Shown in pieces: positions 27,030 through 36,064 of a DNA stretch of 64,000 nucleotides. Below the pieces are notes generated by a model. The model was given only the letters and a program-made list of their open reading frames with translations, ran no database searches and was not told where the DNA came from. Source of the stretch: Pseudomonas sp. SID14000 (GTDB lineage: Bacteria; Pseudomonadota; Gammaproteobacteria; Pseudomonadales; Pseudomonadaceae); NCBI RefSeq assembly GCF_002165135.1, contig NZ_NFZQ01000010.1:1-64000 (forward strand). The letters run 5' to 3'. The first letter of the stretch is position 1. Each line of letters opens with the position of its first letter. Position numbers and translations under genes: made by a program.

Positions 27030-28556
27030 TTACCTGGGTTGAAGACCGGGGTCGGCCAGCGCGATGGCCTGGCTGATGTGCAGCCTGCGGACCATCTGGA
27101 TGTAGGCCACGCCCAGCCCGGCGACAGTCCAGTAGACCACCGGGATGAAGGTGATGCTGCTGACGGTGAAGATGATCACCAGGATGCCGATCAGTGTCGC
27201 CAGCAATACCCGGCCGAGCTGGCGTTGCTCGTCGTCCTTGTCGGGGAAGCTGCGCATTGCCTTGCGAATGCCGAGCAGTACGGTGGCGAAGAACGCCACG
27301 AACAAGCCAAGCCCGACCAGCCCGACCCGCAGCGCCAGGTTGATATAGGTGTTGACGATGTCGATGATGCCGTCACCCTGGATCATCGATTGCATTTCGG
27401 GGGTGTTGCGGAAGTCGAACGAACCGAACAGTGGGTTGCGCTGGATGACGATCCATGAGTTGTCCATCAGCCGTTCGCGGTAGGTGATGTTTTCTTTCTC
27501 AAGGTTGCCAATGAACGGCAGCAGGTCCAGTACCTTGTCGCCACCGGGCACGATGGTGAGCAAGGGCAGGGCCAGCATGCCGACCGCGGCTAGCAGCGCC
27601 AGGCGCCTGACCGCACCTTTGCCCAAGGCGATGAACACCACCACGATCACCACGGCACCGATCCACGGGCCACGGGACAGTGGCGCGAACAACCCGGCGG
27701 CCAGCAGCAGGGCGCCCAGCACGCGCTGCAGGGGGCTGCGCACATAACCCTGGACGAACAGGAACAGCCCGATGGCCACGCTCATCACATAGCCCAGGGC
27801 AATTGCCTGCCCGGTGGTGACGCTGGCACGCAGCGAACCGCCACGGCTCAGGTAGCCGGACATGCTCCACGGCACGCCCATGGCATCGACCAGGGCACTG
27901 TACAGCAGCCAGTGGCGCACGTACTCGGCTACACCGATCAGGGCCAGGACGAAGGAGGCGAGCACGAAGGCCAGCAGGGTGTCCTTGAAGTCGCTGATCT
28001 GGCGCAGTGCACGGCTGGCCACGTAATACGGCAGGAACACGTCGACATACAGGTACAGCGTCTGGCGCAGGGTGTCGGTCAGGGTGGTTTCGCGCAGGTA
28101 CAGCACGCTCATCAGCAGCAGGCCGGCCGCCAGCAGCCTGTCGGGCCAGGTGCGCCCAAAGCGCAGGGTGTCGCCTTGCCGGCGCAGGGCCAGTGCCGCC
28201 GGCAACAGCACGCACAGGGTCAGCAGGCGGATATGGTTGAGGTCGACCAGGTAATTGACCACGCCAAACCCGGGCACCTGCACCGAAGCCGGCGGGATCA
28301 GGAACAGCAGCATGTAGAAAAGTGCCATGGGATTGTGCTCGCGGCGCCCGGCGATGTACAGGATGACGGCGCCCGCACCCAGGTACAGCCAGAAACTGTG
28401 CGAGACGAAGGCCAGCAGGGTAAGCAGGAACCACAGGTTGCGCCGGCGCTTGAAGTCGCTCGGCGGGATCAGGTCGCTGGCAGGCCGCCGCGCCAGCAGG
28501 AAGACCACGCTCGCCAGAAACAGGATGACTATCAACGCACGAAAATGTTCAGGCAT
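27030..28556 (-). CDS. Wzy-like polysaccharide polymerase (O-antigen ligase family)
   Basis: A 508-residue inner-membrane protein with about eleven or twelve hydrophobic segments, beginning EHFRALIVILFLASVVFLL. A larger periplasmic loop carries LLPFIGNLEKENITYRERL, NSWIVIQRNPLFG and IVNTYINLALRVGLVG, the pattern of the O-antigen ligase/polymerase (Wzy/WaaL) family. In this locus it most likely joins repeat units of the exopolysaccharide. It is the first gene of the reverse operon wzy-GH5-galE and is divergent from the flippase gene 94 bases away. Confidence 0.85.
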   Translation of the reverse strand: MPEHFRALIVILFLASVVFLLARRPASDLIPPSDFKRRRNLWFLLTLLAFVSHSFWLYLGAGAVILYIAGRREHNPMALFYMLLFLIPPASVQVPGFGVVNYLVDLNHIRLLTLCVLLPAALALRRQGDTLRFGRTWPDRLLAAGLLLMSVLYLRETTLTDTLRQTLYLYVDVFLPYYVASRALRQISDFKDTLLAFVLASFVLALIGVAEYVRHWLLYSALVDAMGVPWSMSGYLSRGGSLRASVTTGQAIALGYVMSVAIGLFLFVQGYVRSPLQRVLGALLLAAGLFAPLSRGPWIGAVVIVVVFIALGKGAVRRLALLAAVGMLALPLLTIVPGGDKVLDLLPFIGNLEKENITYRERLMDNSWIVIQRNPLFGSFDFRNTPEMQSMIQGDGIIDIVNTYINLALRVGLVGLGLFVAFFATVLLGIRKAMRSFPDKDDEQRQLGRVLLATLIGILVIIFTVSSITFIPVVYWTVAGLGVAYIQMVRRLHISQAIALADPGLQPR

Positions 28557-28650
28557 TGGCTATGTACACCTTCCCTCGGCGGGCAACGGCTAGCATCGCG
28601 GCTAATTGAAACTATAGTGACCTTTAGCCAATCAGTCAGAGATTGACGTC

Positions 28651-30027
28651 ATGCCGTCGATTGATGTGTCAGCCACCGCGAGCCTGCGCAAGCGGGCTCT
28701 GAGGGCCGGGTCGTGGAACCTGGTTTCGCAGGTGGCGTCACAGGTGATGCGCCTTGGCGGCAACCTGATCATGGCCCGCTTGCTGCTGCCGGAAATGTTC
28801 GGGGTGATGGTCATCGCCACCACCGTTTCGGTACTCCTGCATCTGCTGTCCGATGTCGGCTTGCGCCAGAACATCATCCAGAGCCATCGTGGTGACGATC
28901 CGCACTTTCTCAATACCGCATGGACCGTGCAGATCATCCGCGGCTTCGTGCTGTTTGCCCTGACCTTGCTGCTGGCCCTGGGGGCCTGGCTTGCCCAGCT
29001 GGCCGAACTGTGGCCGGCGGATTCCACCTATGCCGCACCGGAGCTGCCGATGGTGCTGGCGGCGACCGGGCTGTCGGCGGTGATCTGGGGCTTCCAGTCC
29101 ACCAAGATAGATGTGGCGGTACGAACTTTCCAACAGAAGCGGGTGGTGCTGGTCGACCTGGCTTCGCAGGTGGTCGGCCTGGTGGTGATGCTGGTGCTGG
29201 GTTACCTGACCCACTCGGTCTGGGCGCTGGTAATTGCCGGCCTGGTGTCGGCCCTGGCCTGGACCATGCTGGGCCACACCGCCCTCGAGGGGCATGGCAA
29301 CCGATTGCGGTGGGACCGCAGCGCGCTGACCGAACTGATCGTGTTTGGTCGCTGGATCCTGCTGTCGTCGATGGTCGGCGTGCTGGCCATGTACGGAGAC
29401 CGCATGTGGTTCGGCGCCAGCATGACGGCGGCACAACTGGGGGTGTATTCGATTGCCGTGCTGATCCTCGGTGCCGTGCAGACCGCGTTGATGAAAATCT
29501 TCGGGGCCGTGGCGCTGCCTGCCTTCAGCGAAGCGGCCCGGGCCGGTGACAAGGAGCGCCTGAAGGCGCTGTATCACCGCTTTCGTCTGCTGGTCGACCT
29601 GTTGGTGCTGTTCATCTGCGGCGGTTTCCTGACCGCCAGCCCGCTGCTGATCGGCTGGATGTACGACGACCGTTACCGTGAGGCCGGCCCGATGCTGGCG
29701 ATTCTTTCGCTGTCGTTCCTCACATTGCGCTATACCTTGGCTCATCAGGTGTGGATTGCCCTGGGCCTGACCAGGTACCAGGCCATGGACAACATCATCC
29801 GCCTGGTCTCGTTGTGGGGGCTGCTGCCACTGCTGCTGGCCATTGGCGGGGTGGACTGGGCGATCTGGGGGGTTGCCCTGCATACCGTGCCAACCCTGGT
29901 GCTGATCGTGTATGTGAATTGCAAGCTGGATATCTTCAGCCTCAAACGTGAGCTGGTGGTGCTGCCGATGCTGCTGGTCGGGGCACTTTGCGGGGCGCTG
30001 CTGACAGCCTTTTTCAACTGGCTGTAA
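28651..30027 (+). CDS. Wzx-like polysaccharide flippase
   Basis: A 458-residue inner-membrane protein of the polysaccharide-transporter (MOP/MATE-like) superfamily with about twelve to fourteen hydrophobic segments. It opens RKRALRAGSWNLVSQVASQ, VMRLGGNLIMARLLLPEMF, typical for Wzx and lipopolysaccharide flippases. It would flip undecaprenyl-linked repeat units to the periplasm for the polymerase encoded divergently. It is the first gene of the long forward block that runs to 40799. Confidence 0.88.
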   Translation: MPSIDVSATASLRKRALRAGSWNLVSQVASQVMRLGGNLIMARLLLPEMFGVMVIATTVSVLLHLLSDVGLRQNIIQSHRGDDPHFLNTAWTVQIIRGFVLFALTLLLALGAWLAQLAELWPADSTYAAPELPMVLAATGLSAVIWGFQSTKIDVAVRTFQQKRVVLVDLASQVVGLVVMLVLGYLTHSVWALVIAGLVSALAWTMLGHTALEGHGNRLRWDRSALTELIVFGRWILLSSMVGVLAMYGDRMWFGASMTAAQLGVYSIAVLILGAVQTALMKIFGAVALPAFSEAARAGDKERLKALYHRFRLLVDLLVLFICGGFLTASPLLIGWMYDDRYREAGPMLAILSLSFLTLRYTLAHQVWIALGLTRYQAMDNIIRLVSLWGLLPLLLAIGGVDWAIWGVALHTVPTLVLIVYVNCKLDIFSLKRELVVLPMLLVGALCGALLTAFFNWL

Positions 30028-30072
30028 TGCAGCTTGCTGGATGAAACTTTCAAAGGTACAGGTCACCGGATC

Positions 30073-30267
30073 ATGGGGAAGCTTACTTTTTGTAATGCGC
30101 AAGTGGGTCGTAGAGGCTTTCTTCAGAGTTGTGTCTTGCTGGGCGTTGGTGGCGCGGTGTTCGGTGCGACGGCAGCCGTTGCCAGCCAACGCGCAGACAG
30201 GTCCGGATTCGTGGTGATCAACGGCTGGGTATTGCCGTCCCGTTATTTCCGGAACGAACACGCATGA
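30073..30267 (+). CDS. Tat-signal microprotein preceding a GMC oxidoreductase
   Basis: A 64-residue protein with a twin-arginine signal: VGRRGFLQSCVLLGVGGAV is the RRxFL consensus followed by a hydrophobic stretch ending ATAAVASQ. Only about 28 residues remain, SGFVVINGWVLPSRYF plus a short tail. Its stop overlaps the next start (ATGA), so translation is coupled to the oxidoreductase. Small Tat-signal subunits accompany several membrane-bound GMC dehydrogenases (fructose, sorbitol), but those are usually longer. It may be a minimal maturation or anchoring partner. The ribosome binding site is weak. Confidence 0.6.
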   Translation: MGKLTFCNAQVGRRGFLQSCVLLGVGGAVFGATAAVASQRADRSGFVVINGWVLPSRYFRNEHA

Positions 30268-31730
30268 TCAAGGACTATCAGCAGCAGAAGGCGCTGCGCG
30301 ACAGTTACGATGTGTGCATCATCGGCGCCGGCCCGGCGGGCATCACCCTGGCCCTTCGCCTGGCGACCGCCGGCTGGAGCGTACTGCTTGCCGAAGGCGG
30401 CGGGCGTGAGTACTCGGCGAACTCGCAAGCCTTGTACGCCTGTACATCCACCGGCCTGGAGCTGTATGCCAAGGAAGCTCGCTTGCGTTACCTGGGCGGC
30501 ACATCCAACCACTGGGCAGGCCGTTGCCGGCCGTTCACTCCCTCGGACTTCGCCATTCCACCGCTTGGTGACTTGCCTGGCTGGCCCATTCCCTATTCGG
30601 AGATCGCAGGCTACCTGCCTGCTGCCATGGAAATCGTCGACCTGCCGCCCGGGGCGGATTTTCACGCGTTGAATACTGGCCTCGACGGCGGTGACTTCGA
30701 GCCGGACCGCTTTCTGCTCAGCCCGCCAACGCGTTTTGCGCAGAAATACGCCACGGCCCTTGAGCAGACCGAAGACCTGGATGTATTCATCAACTGCAAT
30801 TGCGTAAACCTGGAGTTTGACAAGGCCTCCGGCCGCCTGGCCGCAGTGGTACTGTCCGATTACGAGTGCAATCGCCAGCGGCTGGTTGCGAGCAATTTCG
30901 TGCTGGCCACCGGTGCCATCGAGAATGCCAGGCAACTGCTCAACAGCGAGTCGTTGGTGGCGGCGGGGGTCGTGAGCAAGGATGGGCTGGTCGGCGGGTG
31001 CTTCATGGAACACCTGAACATTGACCTTGGCACCTTCATCCTCAAGTCGGGGCTAGCCCCTGAGCCGCGCGAGTACTACACCACCGATGCCTTCGTTGAC
31101 GAATACAGGGCAGGCAAAGGCAATGTCAGGGCCGCCTTGCTGGCCGATGTGCAAACCTATGGTCGTACTGCCGAGGTCAAGCATTTTCTGGAGAGCCTGG
31201 CCTGTGACATGGGGATTGCCAGCAAGATCGCCTTCGTGGCCAAGTTCAATTGCCCCGGTGACGGTGTCATCAGCACCATGATCGAGCAGGTCCCCAACCT
31301 GCACAGCCGCATTTCGCTGCTGGACGAGAAGGACGCACTGGGTGTTGGCAAGGTCAATGTCAACTGGGCCCTGACCGCTGACGACCGGCACACCATCAAG
31401 TGCATTGGCAGCGAACTGGCCAAGCAGTGGGCTGACATGAACCTGGGCTTCGTCAAGCTCAATGACTTCGTTTATGACACCTCGATACCGCTGAGGTTGT
31501 CACCACATGCCCACCATATGGGTACCACGCGCATGGCGTCGTCGGCGCAATTCGGTGTCGTCGATACCAACTGCAAGGTATTCGGTACCGAAAACCTTTA
31601 CGTCGCTGGCAGCAGCGTCTTTGCCACGGGCGGTGCCTCCAACCCGACCATGCCGCTGCTGCAGTTTGCGATACGCCTGGCCGACCACCTCGATGCCAGG
31701 ATGAGCGCGGCCAGCGACGCCGTGGTGTGA
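30264..31730 (+). CDS. GMC-family FAD oxidoreductase
   Basis: A 488-residue flavoprotein. The FAD site is VCIIGAGPAGITLALRLA. The substrate-side segment YLGGTSNHWAGRC and the C-terminal GMC domain follow, with the active-site histidine region LSPHAHHMGTTRM and the conserved ASNPTMPLLQFAIRLADHL. It belongs with glucoside or polyol dehydrogenases of the GMC group rather than choline dehydrogenase. It lacks its own signal peptide, so it could be exported with the Tat-signal protein encoded just upstream. In this locus it may oxidise a sugar of the polymer or its precursor. Confidence 0.82.
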   Translation: MIKDYQQQKALRDSYDVCIIGAGPAGITLALRLATAGWSVLLAEGGGREYSANSQALYACTSTGLELYAKEARLRYLGGTSNHWAGRCRPFTPSDFAIPPLGDLPGWPIPYSEIAGYLPAAMEIVDLPPGADFHALNTGLDGGDFEPDRFLLSPPTRFAQKYATALEQTEDLDVFINCNCVNLEFDKASGRLAAVVLSDYECNRQRLVASNFVLATGAIENARQLLNSESLVAAGVVSKDGLVGGCFMEHLNIDLGTFILKSGLAPEPREYYTTDAFVDEYRAGKGNVRAALLADVQTYGRTAEVKHFLESLACDMGIASKIAFVAKFNCPGDGVISTMIEQVPNLHSRISLLDEKDALGVGKVNVNWALTADDRHTIKCIGSELAKQWADMNLGFVKLNDFVYDTSIPLRLSPHAHHMGTTRMASSAQFGVVDTNCKVFGTENLYVAGSSVFATGGASNPTMPLLQFAIRLADHLDARMSAASDAVV

Positions 31731-31835
31731 CGCACGTTGTACATGGGTTGAGTGCGCTGCGGTCAGCGCCCACAAGAACGAGGCCGGATGCGCCTCAGGG
31801 ACAGTCCAGATTGCTTTGATTGCGAGGTTGGCCAC

Positions 31836-32453
31836 ATGAAGGGATGGATACGCAAGGCAGTGGCGCGCTATGTCCATGCAACGGGGCGAGGAAGCTCGTT
31901 CTACAGGAAGTTCTGCAAACCTTCAGGGCTTGAGTGGGGGGCCTACCTTACCCGCTGGGGCAACTTTCACTCGGTAGGCAGCAACTTCTATGTCAATACA
32001 GGCTGCAAGTTCCTCGACCCTTCGCTGGTTCGCATCGGTAACAGTGTGGGCCTGTCCGACTGCACGCTGATCGGTCATGACGGGGTGGTATTGCTGATTG
32101 AACATCGCTTTGGCAAGCACCTGGACTCGGTCGGTTTCATCGACATCAAGGACAATTGCTTCATCGGCCACGGAGCGATCGTCATGCCCCGCGTGACCAT
32201 CGGGCCTGAGTCGATCGTGGCCGCCGGTGCCGTGGTGACCAAGGACGTGCCGCCGGGCACGGTGTTTGGTGGCAACCCGGCAGAGTTCATCTGCACCACC
32301 GAGGCGTTGATCAAGCGGGTCGAGGCACGTTGCGAAGCCTACCCGTGGATCGACCTGGTCAAGCAGCGCAATGGCGCCTACGACCCGCAGCTGGAGCCGC
32401 TGCTGATGGCGCAAAGGCGCCAGTACTTCTTCGGGGATGGCAACAATGGCTAG
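31836..32453 (+). CDS. Left-handed beta-helix acyltransferase
   Basis: A 205-residue hexapeptide-repeat acyltransferase. Repeats include VNTGCKFLDPSLVRIGNSV, CFIGHGAIVMPRVTIGPES and IVAAGAVVTKDVPPGTVFG, with the catalytic-type histidine in FIGHGA. Such enzymes add acetyl or other acyl groups from an acyl-CoA to sugars, here presumably to the repeat unit. I start at 31836, where GAGGT lies 7 bases before the ATG; an earlier in-frame ATG at 31788 has no clear site. The stop overlaps the next gene. Confidence 0.8.
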   Translation: MKGWIRKAVARYVHATGRGSSFYRKFCKPSGLEWGAYLTRWGNFHSVGSNFYVNTGCKFLDPSLVRIGNSVGLSDCTLIGHDGVVLLIEHRFGKHLDSVGFIDIKDNCFIGHGAIVMPRVTIGPESIVAAGAVVTKDVPPGTVFGGNPAEFICTTEALIKRVEARCEAYPWIDLVKQRNGAYDPQLEPLLMAQRRQYFFGDGNNG

Positions 32454-33402
32454 CAAACCGGTTGATGTCATGGTGGTCAACTTCAACACCGCTTCCTTGC
32501 TGCAGCCGATGTTCGATGCGTTGCGCCGGGCCGACAGTGAACGGCTGGCCAATTACCTGGTGGTAGACAATGCCTCGGTGGATGACTCGCTGCAGCGTAT
32601 GGCCGAGGTCTGCCCGCAAGCGCTGCTGCTGAGCAACAAGCAGAACGTGGGGTTCGGCCGGGCCAACAACCAGTTGCTGGCGCACCTGAAGGGCAAGTAC
32701 GCCTTGCTGCTGAACACCGATGCCTTCGTCGCCGCCGATTCCCTGCAGAAAACCCTCGACTACATGGATGCCCACCCGCAGTGCGGCGTGCTGGGGGTGC
32801 GCCTGGAGGGCCGCGAGGGCGACCTGCAGCCCAGCTGCCGCTATTTCCCCACGCCGCTCAACGTGTTCGTCGGGCGTACCGGGCTGGGGCGTTTCTTCCC
32901 GGGCTTGAAGATGGTCGACGAAATGAACTGGGACCACGCTTCGGTCCGCGAGTGCGACTGGCTGCCTGGCTGCTTCTACCTGGTGCGCCGCGAAGTGCTT
33001 GACCAGGTAGGCCTGTTCGACCCGCGCTACTTTCTTTATTACGAGGAGGTAGATCACTGCAAGCGGGTTAAGGAAGCGGGCTGGAAAGTGGTGTTCTACC
33101 CGCACACCACGGTGGTTCACATCGGTGGGGAAAGCTCCAAGTCCGTAGCCGAACTGGAGGCTGCCAGCCGGCAGATCTCGTCCTGCCAGATCGAAAGCGA
33201 GTTGCTGTACTTCCGTAAGCATCACGGGCTGGCGGGCCTTGCCCTGCACATGCTGCTGGTCACCCTGGGCGACCTGGTGCTGGCACTCAAGGCGCTGTTG
33301 AAACGACGCGGCCGGGGCGCAATACAGGCCTGCTGGCGTCACTGCCGGGCGACCTGGTCACTGTTGTTCAAGACCCGGTACGCCAGCCAACCGACAAGGT
33401 AG
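32446..33402 (+). CDS. Family 2 glycosyltransferase (rhamnosyltransferase-like)
   Basis: A 318-residue cytoplasmic GT2 enzyme. The nucleotide-sugar fold begins VDVMVVNFNTASLLQPMF. The metal-binding region is LLLNTDAF, followed by DWLPGCFYLVRREVLDQVG and LYYEEVDHCKRV, typical of WbbL/rhamnosyltransferase-type proteins. It would add one sugar to the lipid-linked unit. The start at 32446 is preceded by GGGGA at 8 bases and overlaps the acyltransferase end by 8 bases; an ATG 9 bases earlier lacks spacing for that site. Confidence 0.85.
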   Translation: MASKPVDVMVVNFNTASLLQPMFDALRRADSERLANYLVVDNASVDDSLQRMAEVCPQALLLSNKQNVGFGRANNQLLAHLKGKYALLLNTDAFVAADSLQKTLDYMDAHPQCGVLGVRLEGREGDLQPSCRYFPTPLNVFVGRTGLGRFFPGLKMVDEMNWDHASVRECDWLPGCFYLVRREVLDQVGLFDPRYFLYYEEVDHCKRVKEAGWKVVFYPHTTVVHIGGESSKSVAELEAASRQISSCQIESELLYFRKHHGLAGLALHMLLVTLGDLVLALKALLKRRGRGAIQACWRHCRATWSLLFKTRYASQPTR

Positions 33403-33410
33403 GGGGAGCC

Positions 33411-33935
33411 ATGTTCGAAAATCTACGTGCCGACCTGCGTGCCCATGGGGGCGACTGGGCCGCCCAAGGTTTCTGGGTATTGCTGGTGTACCGCTTTGGT
33501 CGCTGGCGTTATGGCGTTCGCCCGGCACTGCTGCGCAAGCTGTTTTCGCTCATCTATAGAATTCTGTTCAAGTTCGTGCAGATCATCACGGGTGTGGAGT
33601 TGCCGTGCGAAGCGGTGATCGGCCGCAACTTCGTCATCGACCATTTTGGCGGCATCGTCATCAGCGGTTATGCCCGGTTTGGCGATGACTGTCGCATCCG
33701 CAACGGCGTGGTGGTGGGCCTGAAGAACGTCAATGAACCGGTTGCACCAGTGTTCGGCAACAACGTCGATATCGGCACCGGGGCCAAGGTGCTGGGTAGT
33801 ATCCGCATCGGCAACAACGTCATCATCGGTGCCAATGCCGTGGTGCTGGAGGATGTGCCGGACAATTCGCTGGCGGTAGGAGTGCCGGCCATCATCAAGG
33901 CCAGGCAACCGGCCGCCACGGCGCCCGTGGAGTGA
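33411..33935 (+). CDS. Serine acetyltransferase-like hexapeptide transferase
   Basis: A 174-residue left-handed beta-helix enzyme with the serine acetyltransferase pattern VIGRNFVIDHFGGIVISG, whose histidine is the catalytic type. GAKVLGSIRIGNNVIIGAN and VPDNSLAVGVPA follow. Members of this group inside polysaccharide loci acetylate sugars rather than serine. It is 8 bases behind the preceding glycosyltransferase and its end nearly touches the next one, so it belongs to the same operon. Confidence 0.82.
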   Translation: MFENLRADLRAHGGDWAAQGFWVLLVYRFGRWRYGVRPALLRKLFSLIYRILFKFVQIITGVELPCEAVIGRNFVIDHFGGIVISGYARFGDDCRIRNGVVVGLKNVNEPVAPVFGNNVDIGTGAKVLGSIRIGNNVIIGANAVVLEDVPDNSLAVGVPAIIKARQPAATAPVE

Positions 33936-33940
33936 GGCCC

Positions 33941-34915
33941 ATGGCGAACGGGATCGGTGTGGTGGTGATTGGCCGCAACGAAGGCCTGCGCCTGGAGCGT
34001 TGCCTGCGTTCGCTGCTGGGGGCGGACAAGGTCATGTACGTCGACTCTGGCTCCACCGATGGTTCACCACACTTGGCCAGCAGCCTGGGGGTGGAGGTAC
34101 TGGCGCTGCACATGGGCATCCCTTTCACCGCCGCGCGCGCACGTAACGAAGGCTTTGCCGCCTTGCAGCGCCTGCTGCCGTCGATGCACCTGGTGCAGTT
34201 CGTCGATGGCGATTGTGAGGTGGATGCCGGTTGGCTGGTCACGGGCCAGGCATTTCTCGACCAGCATCCTGAAGTGGCAGTGGTGTGTGGCCGCCGACGC
34301 GAGCGCTTCCCACAGCGGTCGGTGTACAACCTGTTATGCGACCTGGAGTGGGACACCCCCATCGGCGAGGCCAAGGCTTGTGGTGGCGATGCCCTGATGC
34401 GGGTAGATGCCTTCGCCGCCGTCGGCGGCTTCCGCCCAGAGCTGATCGCCGGAGAAGAGCCTGAACTGTGCGTGCGTCTGCGGGCAAAGGGCTGGAAGGT
34501 CTGGCGCCTGGACGCCGAGATGACCCTGCACGATGCCGCCATGACCCATTTCAGCCAATGGTGGCGGCGTAGCCTGCGCGCCGGCCATGCCTATGCCGAG
34601 GGGGTTTACCTGCATGGTCAGCCGCCGGAACGGCACTGGCTGCGCGAATCGCGCCGGGCCTGGCTGTGGGGCCTGGGCATACCCATGGTGATCGTGCTGA
34701 CCTGCCTGCTGGTGGGCGGCTGGGGCCTGCTGTTGCTGTTGGTCTACCCGCTGCAGGCCGTACGCCTGGCCTGCCGTGGTGGCAAGTCGGTGCGGGAGAA
34801 CTGGCTACAGGCAGTGTTCCTGGTATTGGGCAAGTTCCCGGAAATGCTTGGGCAGCTGAAGTTCTTGCGCCACCGCGTCGCGGCCGGCAAATCGACGTTG
34901 ATCGAGTACAAGTGA
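33941..34915 (+). CDS. Family 2 glycosyltransferase with membrane tail
   Basis: A 324-residue GT2 protein. The N-terminal catalytic domain reads GVVVIGRNEGLRLERCLRS, VMYVDSGSTDGS, the metal site QFVDGDCEVD and ACGGDALMRVDAF. Two hydrophobic segments near residues 235-275 (WGLGIPMVIVLTCLLVGGW) anchor it to the inner membrane. The start at 33941 follows GGAG by 8 bases; a GTG at 33932 is also in frame. It would extend the lipid-linked oligosaccharide. Confidence 0.83.
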   Translation: MANGIGVVVIGRNEGLRLERCLRSLLGADKVMYVDSGSTDGSPHLASSLGVEVLALHMGIPFTAARARNEGFAALQRLLPSMHLVQFVDGDCEVDAGWLVTGQAFLDQHPEVAVVCGRRRERFPQRSVYNLLCDLEWDTPIGEAKACGGDALMRVDAFAAVGGFRPELIAGEEPELCVRLRAKGWKVWRLDAEMTLHDAAMTHFSQWWRRSLRAGHAYAEGVYLHGQPPERHWLRESRRAWLWGLGIPMVIVLTCLLVGGWGLLLLLVYPLQAVRLACRGGKSVRENWLQAVFLVLGKFPEMLGQLKFLRHRVAAGKSTLIEYK

Positions 34916-35001
34916 AGAAAACTGAGTTCGCAAGCAGTCCGCTCCCACAGGGCCCCCGCTAATTCAATAAGTTATGTGCAGTTCTATGAGAAAGAGGCCC
35001 A

Positions 35002-36006
35002 ATGATGCTCGGCACGATCTTGAAAAGCGTGTTTACCTTGCAACCGGGCTATTCGTTGCGGGCACTGAACAACAAGTACAAATTGACGCTGCAGATTGCC
35101 AGGCAATGGCCTGAGCTGAATGCGTTTCTGCAGCGCATGACGGCGGCGCTGGGTCGGCAAGGTCTGCAGCGGCTGGGCGTGGATTGCATCGGTGTCGTGC
35201 AGTGGCCTTACCTCAGCAAATGCTGGGAAGCCCCCCAACGCCTGGAGGTGGTGGCTTCGCACTTCGAAGTGCTGGCCGGGCAGTTCCCGGGGATGTTGCT
35301 GCTGGGGCGGGACGAAAGCCTGACGTTGTGCGAGCTGTACGGCCATTCGCCGGGCTGTCGCCTGGTCCTGGACCGGCCGGTCTGGTTCAAGCGCGAAGGC
35401 GAGTTGGTATTGAACCTGTTCCAAAGCGACCTGCGTGTAGCTTCCCTGGCGTTCAGCCTGTGCCGCTGCCAGGGCGAACTGTGCCTGTTCATCGGTGCCG
35501 TGCAGGGCATTCACAAGGGTATCGACAGCGAAACCTCGCTGGCCATCTACCGCGACCTGACCAAGGACTTCGAGGGGTTACGCCCCCGCAGCCTGCTGCT
35601 CGAGGCGTTGAAGTGCCTGGCCCGGACCCTGGACGTGGCGCACCTGTACGCAGTCAGTGATGCCTGCCGCCACCATCGACACCCGTACTTTGGCAACGAC
35701 AAAGGCCAGGACCTGGCGGCCAATTATGACGTGATCTGGCTGGAGCACGGCGCTACCGCTTCGAACCATGCGGACTTCTTTGCCCTCCCGCTGGCAGCGG
35801 CACAGCGGGCGGAACAGGACATCCCGGCGAAGAAACGGGCGATGTACCGCCGCCGCCAGGCATTGCTCGACGATGTTTTCGCCCGCTTGCAGGCAGCGTT
35901 GCCAGGCAGCGGTCACAACCTTGGACTACAAGGGAAGCAGGGGGATGTACCTGACGAGGCGGCATCGGCGAGGCGCCGACCGCCGGTAGTCGATAGCCTG
36001 AAGTAA
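35002..36006 (+). CDS. DUF535 (VirK/YbjX-like) protein
   Basis: A 334-residue protein with the layout of the VirK/YbjX (DUF535) family: an amphipathic start, RPVWFKREGELVLNLFQSD, CLFIGAVQGIHKGIDSE, LTKDFEGLRPRSLLLEALK, and the histidine-rich VSDACRHHRHPYFGNDKG segment ending in a YDVIWLEHG block. It has no signal peptide or clear membrane helix. Family members have been linked to surface properties and antimicrobial peptide resistance, without a known reaction. It lies in the middle of the glycosyltransferase genes, which suggests a role in modifying the polymer or its carrier. Confidence 0.72.
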   Translation: MMLGTILKSVFTLQPGYSLRALNNKYKLTLQIARQWPELNAFLQRMTAALGRQGLQRLGVDCIGVVQWPYLSKCWEAPQRLEVVASHFEVLAGQFPGMLLLGRDESLTLCELYGHSPGCRLVLDRPVWFKREGELVLNLFQSDLRVASLAFSLCRCQGELCLFIGAVQGIHKGIDSETSLAIYRDLTKDFEGLRPRSLLLEALKCLARTLDVAHLYAVSDACRHHRHPYFGNDKGQDLAANYDVIWLEHGATASNHADFFALPLAAAQRAEQDIPAKKRAMYRRRQALLDDVFARLQAALPGSGHNLGLQGKQGDVPDEAASARRRPPVVDSLK

Positions 36007-36064
36007 CGGCTGGCTGCCGAGGCAGGTCTGAAGTTTCATCACGCGGGTCTTGATCTGGATTCCT

